NCBI RefSeq assembly: GCF_024204665.1
Contig: NZ_CP100355.1
Location: forward strand, 2,027,451 to 2,091,450
Direction: 5' to 3'
Source of the DNA: Natronosalvus rutilus
GTDB lineage: Archaea; Halobacteriota; Halobacteria; Halobacteriales; Natrialbaceae
Length of the DNA stretch: 64,000 nt
Shown: positions 9,024-17,691 of the stretch, piece by piece
How positions within the stretch are numbered: the first letter of the stretch is position 1
Layout of the letters: each line of letters begins with the position of its first letter
Position numbers and translations under genes: made by a program
Notes under the pieces: generated by a model
What the model was told of the DNA's origin: nothing
What the model saw: only the letters and a program-made list of their open reading frames with translations
The model's database searches: none

Positions 9024-10289
9024 TTATTCGCTAACGTCCTTGCCGTTGTCGGTACGGACCTCGATGTCCACGCCGTTCGGTTCGTACGCGTTCGCAGCAT
9101 ATCCTCCTTCGTTCCAGGGGTACTCGTCGGTCTCGAGGGCGTCGCGCCAGGCGTCCGGTCCGGATATTCGCGACGGCTGTCGTCGGTTCAGGTCGTCGGC
9201 GGCGCGCGACAGCAGGGTGTGACGTCCTGGCCGGGCGTCCCAGTCGTACCGAAAGAGTCGCCACGCGCCCGCGTAGTCGGGACCGAACAGTTCTGCATCG
9301 TTCCAGGTATCGCCGCCATCGGTGGAGACCTGGACGCGGTCGACCGCGTCGTCGCCCGCCCAGGCGACGCCGCGCACCTCGACCATCTCGTCCGGCCGTA
9401 CGTCGACGGGTGATTCCCCAGAGGGGGCGCCGATCAGCGACATGACGTTCGCGTCGAACGTGTAGGGGTGCTCGACAGCCCCCTCAAGCTGGTCCCACGT
9501 ATCGTACGTGTCGACGGTCTTGTTCTGATTGGATTCGACTCCCTCGGGGTGCACGCGATAGGACTCCTGTTGCCAGTAGGCGTGTTCCCCAGGGCGCTCG
9601 AGGCTCCCCTCGGTCACCATCGAGTCCATGACGCGGAGTTCCTCGACCCACTTGACGTTGTTGACGCCGTACCAGCCGGGAACGATCAGGCGGACGGGGT
9701 AGCCGTGTTCTCGCGGGAGCGGTTCGCCGTTCATTTCGTAGGCGAGGAGGCAGTCGTCGAGGGCTTTCTCGAGCGGAATCGATCGAGCGAAGACGTCGTC
9801 GCCATCGGACGGATCGCCACCGACGGCGGTGAGCCACCGCCCGTCGGATGCCGACACGCCGTGATCTCGCAGAATCGAACTAACGGGCGTCCCGGTCCAG
9901 AACGCGGTGGCCGCGGCCTCGCAGTCCCACTGGACGCTGCCCGTCTCGGGCCGGTGCTGGCCGCGGCCGTTGCCCGCACACTCCATCGTGTGGGCGACCG
10001 CGACCGTCGGATACTCATCCCTGACGTCGGCCATCGAGAGGGTTCCCTCGAGCCCCCCGGTGAGCGAGACGGTCCACGCGTCGGCGTCTGCGTCCGGAAT
10101 GTCGTTTCGATGGCAGACGAAGTGTTCCTCGATCGGTGTCAGCCAGTTCGCGAACGTGCGTCGGCTCGCAGCCCCGAGGACGGTGTACTTGTCGGCTTCG
10201 TCTCTCGTCTCCGCGACGCCGCCTGCCTTCGCCTCGACGATCGCGTCGATCTCGCGGTGACGGGCTTCCCGCGCTCGTTCTGTGGCCAT
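9024..10289 (-). CDS. Sulfite-oxidase-like molybdopterin enzyme
   Basis: A 421-residue protein with the oxidoreductase molybdopterin-binding fold followed by a Mo-co dimerisation (Ig-like) domain. 'VAHTMECAGNGRGQH' carries the cysteine that ligates molybdenum in the sulfite oxidase family. 'YPVRLIVPGWYGVNNVKWV' is the highly conserved segment around the cofactor, and 'DRVQVSTDGGDTW' marks the dimerisation domain. There is no Tat or Sec signal and no heme domain, so it is probably cytoplasmic. Start 10289 (MATERAREARH) is preferred to an upstream in-frame start at 10334. Known reaction in the family: sulfite to sulfate or S/N-oxide reduction; the substrate here is not certain. No molybdenum cofactor genes are adjacent. 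Confidence 0.87.
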   Translation of the reverse strand: MATERAREARHREIDAIVEAKAGGVAETRDEADKYTVLGAASRRTFANWLTPIEEHFVCHRNDIPDADADAWTVSLTGGLEGTLSMADVRDEYPTVAVAHTMECAGNGRGQHRPETGSVQWDCEAAATAFWTGTPVSSILRDHGVSASDGRWLTAVGGDPSDGDDVFARSIPLEKALDDCLLAYEMNGEPLPREHGYPVRLIVPGWYGVNNVKWVEELRVMDSMVTEGSLERPGEHAYWQQESYRVHPEGVESNQNKTVDTYDTWDQLEGAVEHPYTFDANVMSLIGAPSGESPVDVRPDEMVEVRGVAWAGDDAVDRVQVSTDGGDTWNDAELFGPDYAGAWRLFRYDWDARPGRHTLLSRAADDLNRRQPSRISGPDAWRDALETDEYPWNEGGYAANAYEPNGVDIEVRTDNGKDVSE

Positions 10290-10380
10290 AGGTGTACAGC
10301 CCACAGACAGCGCAAAATAGCTATCACTCGCCACCCGAGGTTCACCGATCCGATCTCTCGAGTCGACGACCGCGTGCCGG

Positions 10381-11361
10381 TCAGGGAATCAGCACCACCT
10401 TCCCCACACTCTTTCGATCCTCGATGAACTGGTGGGCCTCGATCGCGTCCTCGAGCGCGAACGTCTCCCCGACGATCACCTCGAGTTCGCCGTCGGCCAG
10501 CCCCTGGGTCAGATCCGGAATCGCCTGCATGATCCGGGCGGGGTCGTGACGAGACGCCTGGCCGAGGTGGAATCCAATGACGGACTTGTTCTCGAAGAGC
10601 AGGCGCCGGTTCTCGGCACTCGCGGGCACGCCGCTGGCCACGCCGTAGGTGACCAGCCGCCCGAAGTGCGCGAGGGCGTCGAGGCTCCGGTCGAACACGT
10701 CGTCGCCGACGCTCTCGAGGACGAGGTCGACGCCCTCGCCGTCGGTCGCCTCTTCTACGGGGTCGCGAAAGTCGACCTCGGTGTACTGGATCGGATGGTC
10801 ACACCCGAGGTCGGCCGCCAGCTCGAGTTTCTCCTCGGTGCTCGCAGTGCCGAAGACCTCCGCGCCGGCCCGCGAGGCCAGTTGAACGGCCGCCGTGCCG
10901 ACGCCGCCCGCAGCGGCCTGGATCAGGACGGACTCGTCCTCCTCGAGGCCGCCCCACTCGAACAGGCAGGAGTGGGCGGTCAGGAACTGGACGGGGAAGC
11001 CGGCGGCCTCCTCGAAGCTCATCCCGTCGGGGATGGGCAAGAGCATCTGCGCGTTGGCGGTGGCGTACTCGGCGTACCCGCCTCCGCCGAGCATGCCGAC
11101 CACGCGGTCGCCTTCCTCGAGGTCGACGCCCTCGCCGGTAGCGTCGACGGTTCCGGCGGCTTCCATCCCGGGGACGTACGGCGGTTCCGGCCCACCCGGA
11201 TACACGCCGCGTCGTTGCATGACGTCCGCGAAGTTGATCCCCGCGGCCTCGACGGCGATTCTGACCTCGCCCGGACCCGGTTCCGGAACCTCGCGTTCGG
11301 TGTACTCGAGTCGGTTGCTGTCGCCGTACTCGTTGACTTCGATGGCATGCATGCTGGTCAT
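10381..11361 (-). CDS. NADPH:quinone oxidoreductase, zinc-independent MDR family
   Basis: A 326-residue medium-chain dehydrogenase/reductase. The GroES-like N-terminal domain has 'GINFADVMQRRGVYPGG', a hallmark of quinone oxidoreductases (QOR). The cofactor domain has 'VLIQAAAGGVGTAAVQLA', the AxxGGVG NADPH motif. Catalytic zinc cysteines are absent, as expected in the QOR subgroup. The C-terminal 'LEDAIEAHQFIEDRKSVGKVVL' (positions about 300-322) is the usual ending. Probable role: NADPH-dependent reduction of quinones or enones. Two close starts are possible, 11361 (MTSMHAIEV) and 11352 (MHAIEV); I list the first. A longer in-frame extension to 11550 overlaps the proS promoter region and is rejected. 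Confidence 0.87.
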   Translation of the reverse strand: MTSMHAIEVNEYGDSNRLEYTEREVPEPGPGEVRIAVEAAGINFADVMQRRGVYPGGPEPPYVPGMEAAGTVDATGEGVDLEEGDRVVGMLGGGGYAEYATANAQMLLPIPDGMSFEEAAGFPVQFLTAHSCLFEWGGLEEDESVLIQAAAGGVGTAAVQLASRAGAEVFGTASTEEKLELAADLGCDHPIQYTEVDFRDPVEEATDGEGVDLVLESVGDDVFDRSLDALAHFGRLVTYGVASGVPASAENRRLLFENKSVIGFHLGQASRHDPARIMQAIPDLTQGLADGELEVIVGETFALEDAIEAHQFIEDRKSVGKVVLIP

Positions 11362-11479
11362 GGTGTTCGAGTGGACGGTTCGTCCCCTCGCCGCATAAAT
11401 GGCCGACAACCGGAGGGAACCGGCGCCGGGTTTCTCGAGAGACGGTGAGGACTCGAGACGCTCGCACACCTTCGCATCG

Positions 11480-11485
11480 TTTAAG
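11480..11485 (+). promoter_or_regulatory. TATA-like box of proS
   Basis: The A/T-rich 'tttaag' is centred about 27 bp before the proS ATG (11510) in otherwise G+C-rich DNA. This is the spacing expected for a leaderless haloarchaeal transcript. Confidence 0.5.
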
Positions 11486-11509
11486 AGCGCGCTGGCAGAC
11501 TGTCGAGGT

Positions 11510-12997
11510 ATGAGCGAAGAATCACAGGAACTCGGGATCACCGAGTCCAAGAATCATCGACCCGGCGAGTGGTACGCCGAGGTCGTACAGAAGGCCGGCC
11601 TGGCGGACTACGCCCCCATGGGCGGCTTCATCGTCACGAAACCCCGCGGCTACGCGCTGTGGGAGACGCTCCAGGACACCCTCGACGGCTGGTTCAAGGA
11701 GACTGGCGTCACGAACGCCTACTTCCCCCTGTTCATCCCCGAGAGCTACCTTGAGCGCGAGAAGGACATCGTCGAGGGATTCGACCCCGAGGTGGCGTGG
11801 GTGACCCACGGCGGGCACAACGAACTCGAGGAGCGCCTCGCCGTCCGCCCCACCAGCGAGTCGATCATCGCGCCGTTCATGGCCGAGTGGACCCGCAGCC
11901 ACCGCGACCTCCCCATGCGGCTCAACCAGTGGTGCTCGGTCGTTCGGTGGGAGGCGACGGACACGAAGCCGTTCTTCCGCACGAAGGAGTTCCTCTGGCA
12001 GGAGGGCCACACCGCCCACGAGACCGACCAGGGAGCCTGGGAGGAAGTGTGGACCCGCCTCGAGCAGTACGAACGCGTCTACGAGGAACTGTTCGCCATC
12101 CCCGTCCTGAAGGGGAAAAAGCCCGAACACGACAAGTTCCCCGGCGCCGACACCACGACGACCGTCGAGTGTCTGATGCCCGACGGCAAGTCCGTCCAGG
12201 GCGGCACGAGCCACCACCTCGGCCAGAGCTTCGCGGAGGCGTTCGACATCACCTTCGCGGACGAGGACGAGGAGGAGCGTACGGCGTACACGACCTCGTG
12301 GGGGCTCTCCTGGCGCGCACTCGGGGCGCTCATCATGACCCACTCCGACGACCAGGGGCTCGTCTTGCCCCCCACCGTCGCACCCACGCAGGTCGCCATC
12401 GTCCCCATCTGGCAGGAAGACACCGCGGAGCAGGTCCTGGGCTACGCGAACGAGGTCGCCGAGGACCTCGAGGCCGCGGGCTTCCGTGTCGAACTCGACG
12501 ACCGCGACGAGCGCAATCCCGGCTTCAAGTTCAACGAACACGAACTCGAGGGCGTCCCTCTCCGGATCGAGATCGGCCCCAACGAGGCCGACGACGGCGA
12601 GGTCACCCTGGTTCACCGTCCGGACAACGAGAAGACCGTCGCCAACCGCGAGGGCGTCGCCGATACCGTCGACGAACACCTCGACGAAATCTACGAGAAA
12701 CTGTACGAGGCCGCCCGGGAGAACCTCGAATCGAACGTGCGGACGGCCGACAGTCCCGAGGAGATCATGGGGACGATTGGGCGCCACGGCGGCTACGTGA
12801 AGGTGCCGTGGTGTGGCGATCAGGCCTGCGAGGAAGCCATCAAAGAGAAGGTCTCCGCGGAGATCGTCCTCCAACCCCTCGCCGAGGAGAGCGCCGAGAC
12901 CGACGGCGAGGCTGCCGCGCCCGAGGACGAGGACGCTGCCTGTACGGTCTGTGGCGAGCACGCCGACCAGTTAGCGTACTTCGCCAGAACGTATTAG
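11510..12997 (+). CDS. proS: Prolyl-tRNA synthetase, archaeal/eukaryotic type
   Basis: A 495-residue class II aminoacyl-tRNA synthetase charging tRNA-Pro. Motif 2 region ('LRLNQWCSVVRWE'-like, here 'MRLNQWCSVVRWEATDTK') and the proline-site 'FFRTKEFLWQEGHTAH' are intact. Motif 3 is 'SWGLSWRALGALIMTHSDDQ' in part. The anticodon-binding domain begins at about residue 300 ('VAPTQVAIVPIW'). The C-terminal ProRS-specific domain has 'WCGDQACEEAIKEK' and ends 'CTVCGEHADQLAYFARTY', giving the zinc-type cysteine set and the conserved C-terminal Tyr of the archaeal form. It lacks the bacterial editing insertion. An acidic Ala/Glu linker near residue 465 is a halophilic feature. Start at 11510 is supported by the TATA spacing. 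Confidence 0.96.
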   Translation: MSEESQELGITESKNHRPGEWYAEVVQKAGLADYAPMGGFIVTKPRGYALWETLQDTLDGWFKETGVTNAYFPLFIPESYLEREKDIVEGFDPEVAWVTHGGHNELEERLAVRPTSESIIAPFMAEWTRSHRDLPMRLNQWCSVVRWEATDTKPFFRTKEFLWQEGHTAHETDQGAWEEVWTRLEQYERVYEELFAIPVLKGKKPEHDKFPGADTTTTVECLMPDGKSVQGGTSHHLGQSFAEAFDITFADEDEEERTAYTTSWGLSWRALGALIMTHSDDQGLVLPPTVAPTQVAIVPIWQEDTAEQVLGYANEVAEDLEAAGFRVELDDRDERNPGFKFNEHELEGVPLRIEIGPNEADDGEVTLVHRPDNEKTVANREGVADTVDEHLDEIYEKLYEAARENLESNVRTADSPEEIMGTIGRHGGYVKVPWCGDQACEEAIKEKVSAEIVLQPLAEESAETDGEAAAPEDEDAACTVCGEHADQLAYFARTY

Positions 12998-13513
12998 AAC
13001 AGTTACCCTACTAACCCCCTTCAACTGTCATAGCGTTCGGGACTGACCTCGTGAACACCTTCTAGTGAAGGTCTCCTACCGGGGAAGACCGGTGTTGCTT
13101 TTCAATGGTTTAGTACAATTGATAGACGTTTTCGCTCAAAACAGTCATGAGACGGTTCACACGGCTGACTACGTTCGCCTCTCTATAGCCCGTTGCAGGG
13201 GTTCAAAATCAGTTCAGCGCCAACCCCTCGGTTCGCTCGAGCGAGTCGCCCTCGAGCACGCGTGACACTGCCTCGTCGATCGCCTGATTCCCCGTTTCGT
13301 AAATCACACGTCAGTCGTTGGTTGATGACAACAGGAGTCCGTGCACGCGACAGACAGCATCCCTCGACGCCCACCTCTCTCCCTGTCGTAGGATCGGTGT
13401 CGGGTACCCTCCCCCCGCCGCCAGTTCTTCTACTGGAGCATGTCTGTCGCAAGTTCGATCCGTCCTTCCACATTTCCACACTAATTTGTACCGTCTCATG
13501 GTATTGTCCGGCG
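12998..13513. other. Intergenic region with a hairpin and a possible gene fragment
   Basis: About 515 bases between proS and the CNNM gene. A perfect 6-bp stem with a 4-base loop lies at 13057-13072 (arms accttc/gaaggt), 60 bp after proS. On the minus strand, 13209-13310 reads 'ETGNQAIDEAVSRVLEGD' and ends at a stop. It looks like the C-terminal end of a lost gene because a stop codon lies just upstream in frame. It cannot be assigned. Confidence 0.35.
13057..13072. terminator. Small perfect hairpin downstream of proS
   Basis: The arms accttc and gaaggt pair perfectly around a 4-base loop. No T-tract follows directly; a short T-run occurs some 35 bp later. It could aid proS mRNA termination or be a relic of a mobile element end. 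Confidence 0.3.
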
Positions 13514-14584
13514 ATGGAGCCATTCGAGATCAGTCTACGGATCGCGGCGGGGATACTCCTCATCGGGCTGAACGCGTTTTTCGTCGCGATCGAGTTCGGT
13601 CTGACACGCGCCCGGCAGTACTCCAAAGAAGAGTTCGATACGCCGTCACTGCAACTCGCGTGGGAAATGACCGACGACCTCGAGTTCTACCTGACGACAT
13701 GTCAGATCTGGATTTCCGGAACCAGTATCGCGTTAGGGATCGTCGCCGAACCCGGGTTGGCAGCGCTATTCGAGCCGTTGTTCGAGAATACGGCGCTCGC
13801 CTCGGTCGGGGCTGGGTCATTACTCGGATTCTTTCTAATTAACCTCGTCCACCTCACCCACGGTGAACAGACGCCCACGTATCTCGGTGTCGAACGTTCG
13901 AGGCAGGTCTGTCAGTACGGGGCACGGCCGCTGTACTGGTTCGCCAAGGTGCTTGCTCCAGCGATCTGGTTCGGTGACTGGATTGCGAAGGGGACGCTCG
14001 GCCTGTTTGGCATCGAAATGACCGGGGCGTGGCGTGAAACCGAACAGGAGGTCATCGAGTCTCGTGCCGACCTCCGGAACCGACTCGGGTCAGTCCTCGA
14101 CGAAGGCGATCTCCCGGACGAGCGCCGCGAGGAAGTGATGAACGCGCTCTATATCGGTGAGCAGTCCGTCAGCGAAGTGATGGTTCCGTCCGACGAGATC
14201 GTCGCCGTATCGACCGAAGACGATTCCGAAGTGAACTTCCAGAAGATGGAAGACCGACCGCAGACACGGTATCCGCTGGTCGGCGATGACCTGACCGATT
14301 TCCGTGGCATCGTCTACACTCCAGTCCTACTCAGACACCGCGAGGAAGTGGCCGACGGTGACATCGATTTCGCCGAATTGGCAGCGCCGCCGATGACGCT
14401 CTCGCCCGACGCGGACGTCAGTGATGCAATCGATCAGTTCCAGACGGAAGGTCAGGAACTCGCCCTCGTAATCGAGGACGGGGACGTCGTTGGGCTGGTC
14501 ACCGTGACCGATCTGCTAGAGGCAATTATGGGCGACATCGAGGATCCGCTCGATCGCGAGCACGTCGAAGCCTCCGACGAGTGA
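13514..14584 (+). CDS. CNNM/CorC-type membrane protein with CBS pair
   Basis: A 356-residue protein of the DUF21 (CNNM transmembrane) plus CBS-pair family. Hydrophobic helices near residues 8-28, 65-85, 95-120 and 140-160 make the DUF21 domain. 'GEQTPTYLGVERS' matches the conserved 'GE..PK.la' loop after the second helix. Two CBS motifs follow ('VSEVMVPSDEIVAVS', 'APPMTLSPDADVSDAIDQF...LVTVTDLLEAI' in part). The C-terminal CorC/HlyC transporter-associated domain is missing, so this is the shorter archaeal form. Family members are linked to Mg2+ efflux or homeostasis; substrate here is inferred only. The ATG at 13514 is chosen because the hydrophobic domain starts directly after it; the open frame to 13193 has a non-membrane Arg/Pro-rich head. 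Confidence 0.82.
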   Translation: MEPFEISLRIAAGILLIGLNAFFVAIEFGLTRARQYSKEEFDTPSLQLAWEMTDDLEFYLTTCQIWISGTSIALGIVAEPGLAALFEPLFENTALASVGAGSLLGFFLINLVHLTHGEQTPTYLGVERSRQVCQYGARPLYWFAKVLAPAIWFGDWIAKGTLGLFGIEMTGAWRETEQEVIESRADLRNRLGSVLDEGDLPDERREEVMNALYIGEQSVSEVMVPSDEIVAVSTEDDSEVNFQKMEDRPQTRYPLVGDDLTDFRGIVYTPVLLRHREEVADGDIDFAELAAPPMTLSPDADVSDAIDQFQTEGQELALVIEDGDVVGLVTVTDLLEAIMGDIEDPLDREHVEASDE

Positions 14585-14629
14585 GAGCGAACCCTGGGGA
14601 AGATTGCCTGCTATTCTGATCGAGCTTTT

Positions 14630-15084
14630 ATGGCCCTATATGCCGTGATTGGGCCACATATACGACAACGATTCTGGTTCCGACGGACGGGAGTGACTCG
14701 AGTACTGCTGCCGTAGAACGCGGTGTCAGTAACGCGAAACCCCATGCAGCGACCGTCCACTTTCTACACGTGATAGACGCCGGGACAGAGATGGCCGCCT
14801 CCGGAAGCATCGCACCTGAACTCACAGAAACGCTTGACCAGGAGGCAAGCGAGATCCTCGAGACGGCCTCGAGGAAGGCTGACGAAGTTGATGTGGCTGC
14901 CGAACAGGTTGTGCTCGAAGGCGTCCCTCACGAAGTGATCGCCGAGTACAGTACCGACAATGAAGTCGATCTCATCGTTATGGGGGCAAGTGGTCGGTCC
15001 GGGATCAAGGACCACCTGCTGGGAAGTTCGACGGATCGTGTCATCAGATCAGTTGATACGTCTGTTCTCGTAGCACGCCCCTGA
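14630..15084 (+). pseudogene. Universal stress protein with frameshifted N-terminus
   Basis: A UspA-fold ATP-binding protein. The body 'ILVPTDGSDSS...' is open from 14671 to 15084 and carries the ATP motif 'GASGRSGIKDHLLGSSTDRV' (G-2x-G-9x-GS). The correct frame has no ATG, GTG or TTG between the upstream stop (14617) and the P-loop-like 'VPTDGS'; the first GTG is 14770, too far in. An ATG at 14630 is in another frame. If the 20 bases 14636-14655 were absent, translation from that ATG would read MATYTTTILVPTDGS, a normal USP start. So the 5' end seems broken by a small insertion, or translation starts at a non-standard codon. Follows the CNNM gene by 45 bp. Confidence 0.65.
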
Positions 15085-15651
15085 CAAGAACGGTGCGACT
15101 CACGTCGGCAATCGAGTGTCAGGCAAGTTCTCGAAACCGCTGCCCGACACGGGGGCGTACTGGTTCGACCCGAAACGCAAGTCGTCGACTCTGAGAACTC
15201 TCAAGATTCCGTGGGCCTGACCCTCCGTGGAGGATTGAACAGGTGGGAACGGAGTGGCCGTGAGCCTGACCTCGGGAACGGACGCCACGTCTCGCCAGTC
15301 TGGGATGAGACGGGATTCGACGTACTCGGCCCCGAACGTAACGAAGGAGACCAGTAACTGGTACGGTACGAGGTGAAAGCACTTCCCGGGAGCGGTTCGA
15401 AAGCGAAAGTACATCTCTCGAGTGACCAGTTCGCGGCCTATCGCGCTGTCCAATCGAAGTCAGGTTCGGAACCCGACGAGCGGTATCGCGGGGACTGGAA
15501 ACTCGTCGGGTTCGACCCATTAGCGCCTCGATTGAGATACGTGACGACGATGCACGAGCACGCCGTTCCGTCCTCGGTTATTGCACGACGGGCAATAGCC
15601 AGTCAGCAGAGTCATCACCGTGAAAGTCGATATCAACTCGTGGGTACCAAA
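15085..15651. other. Region of gene debris, no intact gene recognised
   Basis: No intact gene. On the plus strand a frame ending at about 15358 reads 'NGRHVSPVWDETGFDVLG', a protein-like C-terminus without a matching start. Nearby, about 15085-15217 reads 'LPDTGAYWFDPKRKS' in another frame. These look like decayed ends of unknown, possibly transposon-related, genes. A 15-bp sequence at 15144-15158 recurs at 16847-16861. Confidence 0.35.
15144..15158. repeat. 15-bp direct repeat, left copy
   Basis: The sequence ccgacacgggggcgt is identical to 16847-16861, in the same orientation. The two copies bracket the DUF4177 and membrane-protein genes at a distance of 1.7 kb. Confidence 0.5.
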
Positions 15652-15837
15652 ATGCACCAGCAATGGGAATACAAGACACTCGAACCGCCAAAGGGTTTGA
15701 CCAAGCGAGAGACGGTCGATCCAACAGACGAACTCAACCGCCTAGGTGAAGAGGGCTGGGAACTCACAGCGACGATCAGCTACGACGGTGGCGGCACGAA
15801 ACTACTCCTGTTCAAACGCCCAGTCACTCATGAGTGA
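15652..15837 (+). CDS. DUF4177 family small protein
   Basis: A 61-residue protein starting MHQQWEYKTLEPPKG. The pattern 'WEYKTLEPP...LNRLGEEGWELTATI...LLLFKRP' is the DUF4177 signature: a beta strand with WEY, a helix ending in G-EGWEL and a final strand with the Lys-Arg end. The family is small, widespread and of unknown function. Its stop overlaps the start of the next gene by 8 bases (15830-15837), which indicates translational coupling and a shared mRNA. No signal peptide is seen, so it is likely cytoplasmic and perhaps bound to the membrane partner. Confidence 0.82.
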   Translation: MHQQWEYKTLEPPKGLTKRETVDPTDELNRLGEEGWELTATISYDGGGTKLLLFKRPVTHE

Positions 15838-16825
15838 GCTCTCGACGGCCAACACGCTCCGTGAGCGGACGGACGTCAACAAGTACTGGTTCTGGTTGCT
15901 GCTCGAGGCCAACCGGTGGATCGTCGCCAGTGGGCTCGCGTTCCTGATCTTCTTCGTGTTCATGATCTGGGGCGTGATGAAGCCGGTGTCGTTGTACTCG
16001 ACCATGCAGTCGAGCGACATGGTCGAGACAGTATTCGCCGGGCTCGTCGGCGCGATCATCACGGGAACGACGCTCGTGGTCACGATCAATCAGCTCGTCC
16101 TCTCCCAGGAAATCGGCTCGCTCGGGAGCCAGCGCAGTCGGATGGATGTGACGATGGATTTCCGCCAGAACACCGACAGCCTCCTCGGAACGACCACGCC
16201 TGCCAATCCCGCGGCGTACCTCAGCGAACTCATCGAGGTAAGCGAACAGCGAGCGACAGCTCTTCGAAAGTCACTCTCCGAAACCGAGAACGAGGACCTC
16301 CAGGAGAAGGTAGACACGTACGTCGATGATCTTCTGGAGAACGCCGACCATGCACTCGTTCGCCTCGAAGACAGCGATTTCGGCACCTTCGACGTCATAT
16401 CGCCCGCTCTCGACTACAACTACGATCGGAAGATGCACGATGTCCGGCGACTCGGGATGGAGAACGAGGACGACCTCACGAACGAGCAACGAGGCGCGTT
16501 CAGAGACCTCCTGGAGGCGCTCACAATGTACGGACCAGTCCGCGAGTACATTAAGGACCTATACATCCAGTGGGCACTGGTAAAACTCTCGCGTGCCATC
16601 CTGTACGCCGCAGTGATTGCACTCACCGTCGCTGGGGGGATGGTCGTCTTCGTCGACCCGTCAACGTTCAGTGGCACGTTCCTCGGCATCGAGAGCGTTC
16701 TCTGGGTTGTGAGCGCCGCGTTTGCCATCTCAGCGCTGCCATTTCTCCTGTTTACGTCCTACATCCTGCGGCTCGCGACGCTCGCCAAACAGACGCTCTC
16801 GATGGGACCGCTCATGCTTAGCTAA
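15830..16825 (+). CDS. Four-helix membrane protein of unknown function
   Basis: A 331-residue protein beginning MSELSTANTLRERTDV. Hydrophobic segments lie near residues 24-48 and 62-85, and again near 250-275 and 285-310. Between them sits a long cytoplasmic-looking helical domain (about residues 95-240) rich in Glu/Asp/Arg/Leu ('LSELIEVSEQRATALRKSL'). The layout, two helices, a large helical domain, two helices, is seen in many uncharacterised haloarchaeal proteins. It starts inside the DUF4177 gene (8-base overlap), so the two probably work together. No channel signature, catalytic motif or nucleotide-binding motif is visible. Confidence 0.75.
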   Translation: MSELSTANTLRERTDVNKYWFWLLLEANRWIVASGLAFLIFFVFMIWGVMKPVSLYSTMQSSDMVETVFAGLVGAIITGTTLVVTINQLVLSQEIGSLGSQRSRMDVTMDFRQNTDSLLGTTTPANPAAYLSELIEVSEQRATALRKSLSETENEDLQEKVDTYVDDLLENADHALVRLEDSDFGTFDVISPALDYNYDRKMHDVRRLGMENEDDLTNEQRGAFRDLLEALTMYGPVREYIKDLYIQWALVKLSRAILYAAVIALTVAGGMVVFVDPSTFSGTFLGIESVLWVVSAAFAISALPFLLFTSYILRLATLAKQTLSMGPLMLS

Positions 16826-17079
16826 TCTCCGTCGGAAATTTGCTTTCCGACACGGGGGCGTGCGTTTTCGGGATCACTTGAGGGGGCAATCACTCCCAGC
16901 TGTTTCAGCTCGACGTGCCGACCACCCATCCCCTCCAGGGGACGGACACCGTCGCCTGCGGGATTCCCCGGAATTTTCGTTGGCATAATGATGAACCCGT
17001 CCAGCGACGTAGACAAGTCCGCAGGTACGACGGAGATTCGTGACTTCGGGTGCTCTCGAGTGGAAGCGCGTCGGCCACC
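16826..17079. other. Short unassigned region
   Basis: A minus-strand frame (about 16822-17016) reads 'GDGVRPLEGMGGRHVELKQL' and has a protein-like composition, but it has no recognisable family. It ends inside the preceding gene's stop, so it is not annotated as a gene. It may be decayed mobile-element sequence. Confidence 0.3.
16847..16861. repeat. 15-bp direct repeat, right copy
   Basis: Identical to 15144-15158 (ccgacacgggggcgt), 22 bases after the stop of the membrane-protein gene. Confidence 0.5.
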
Positions 17080-17612
17080 TCAGTCTACCAGCGCCCCGCA
17101 CGATACGTTCACCGGCGTGCCGGTGATGGTGCGAGCGCGATCCGAAGCCACGAGGGCAGCGACGTCACCTACGTCGGATACTGTCGCCGTGCGGGGCAGG
17201 AGTGCGTCCGCTCTCGTCTTGGCAACGAGCTTCTCCCGCCCAGAGAAGTCGTCGTCAGGAACTGCGTTTGCGTCGCAGTCGTGATCGGGTGGGTGAAGTC
17301 CTCGACCGAGATCTCCATCAACGGTTCCTGGACGTCACCGTACGTGATGAGGTTGAACGAGACGTCGATGCGGCCGGTCTCGTCCACTACTGCGTCGACG
17401 AATTCGTCGACAGCCTGCTCGTCAAGAGCGTCGACGATGGCGGTGTCCGCCTCACCTCCGTCCGAGCGAATGTCCTCGGCGACGGCGTCGAGCGTCGCCT
17501 CGGTTCGACCGGCGAGGAAGACCCGGGCCCCTTCACGTGCGAAGGTGCGGGCAACGGCGCCTCCGATCGACCCGCCACCGCCATATATCACGGCGACCTT
17601 CTCTTCCAGCAT
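17080..17612 (-). pseudogene. SDR oxidoreductase with internal deletion and frameshift
   Basis: Remains of a short-chain dehydrogenase/reductase. It starts at 17612 (MLEEKVAVIYGGGGSIGGAV) behind a good Shine-Dalgarno sequence, aggaggt, seven bases upstream. The N-terminal cofactor half with GGGGSIGG and 'FNLITYGD' runs to 'TATQTQFLTTTS' at about 17245. Another frame then continues with 'GREKLVAKTRADALLP...' and 'VASDRARTITGTPVNVSCG', the standard SDR C-terminus, ending at a TGA at 17082-17080. The central part with the catalytic YxxxK and the helix after it (roughly 70-80 residues by family length) is absent. The gene cannot make an active SDR. It follows the SRPBCC gene on the same strand, so it was probably the third gene of the ArsR-SRPBCC operon. 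Confidence 0.82.
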
Positions 17613-17691
17613 CACATCGACCTCCTGGTGGTGTCCCATGAGGTGTCGATCGCGGGCGGGAGTGCCGGTTCCGGAGCGACTGATTCGACCA

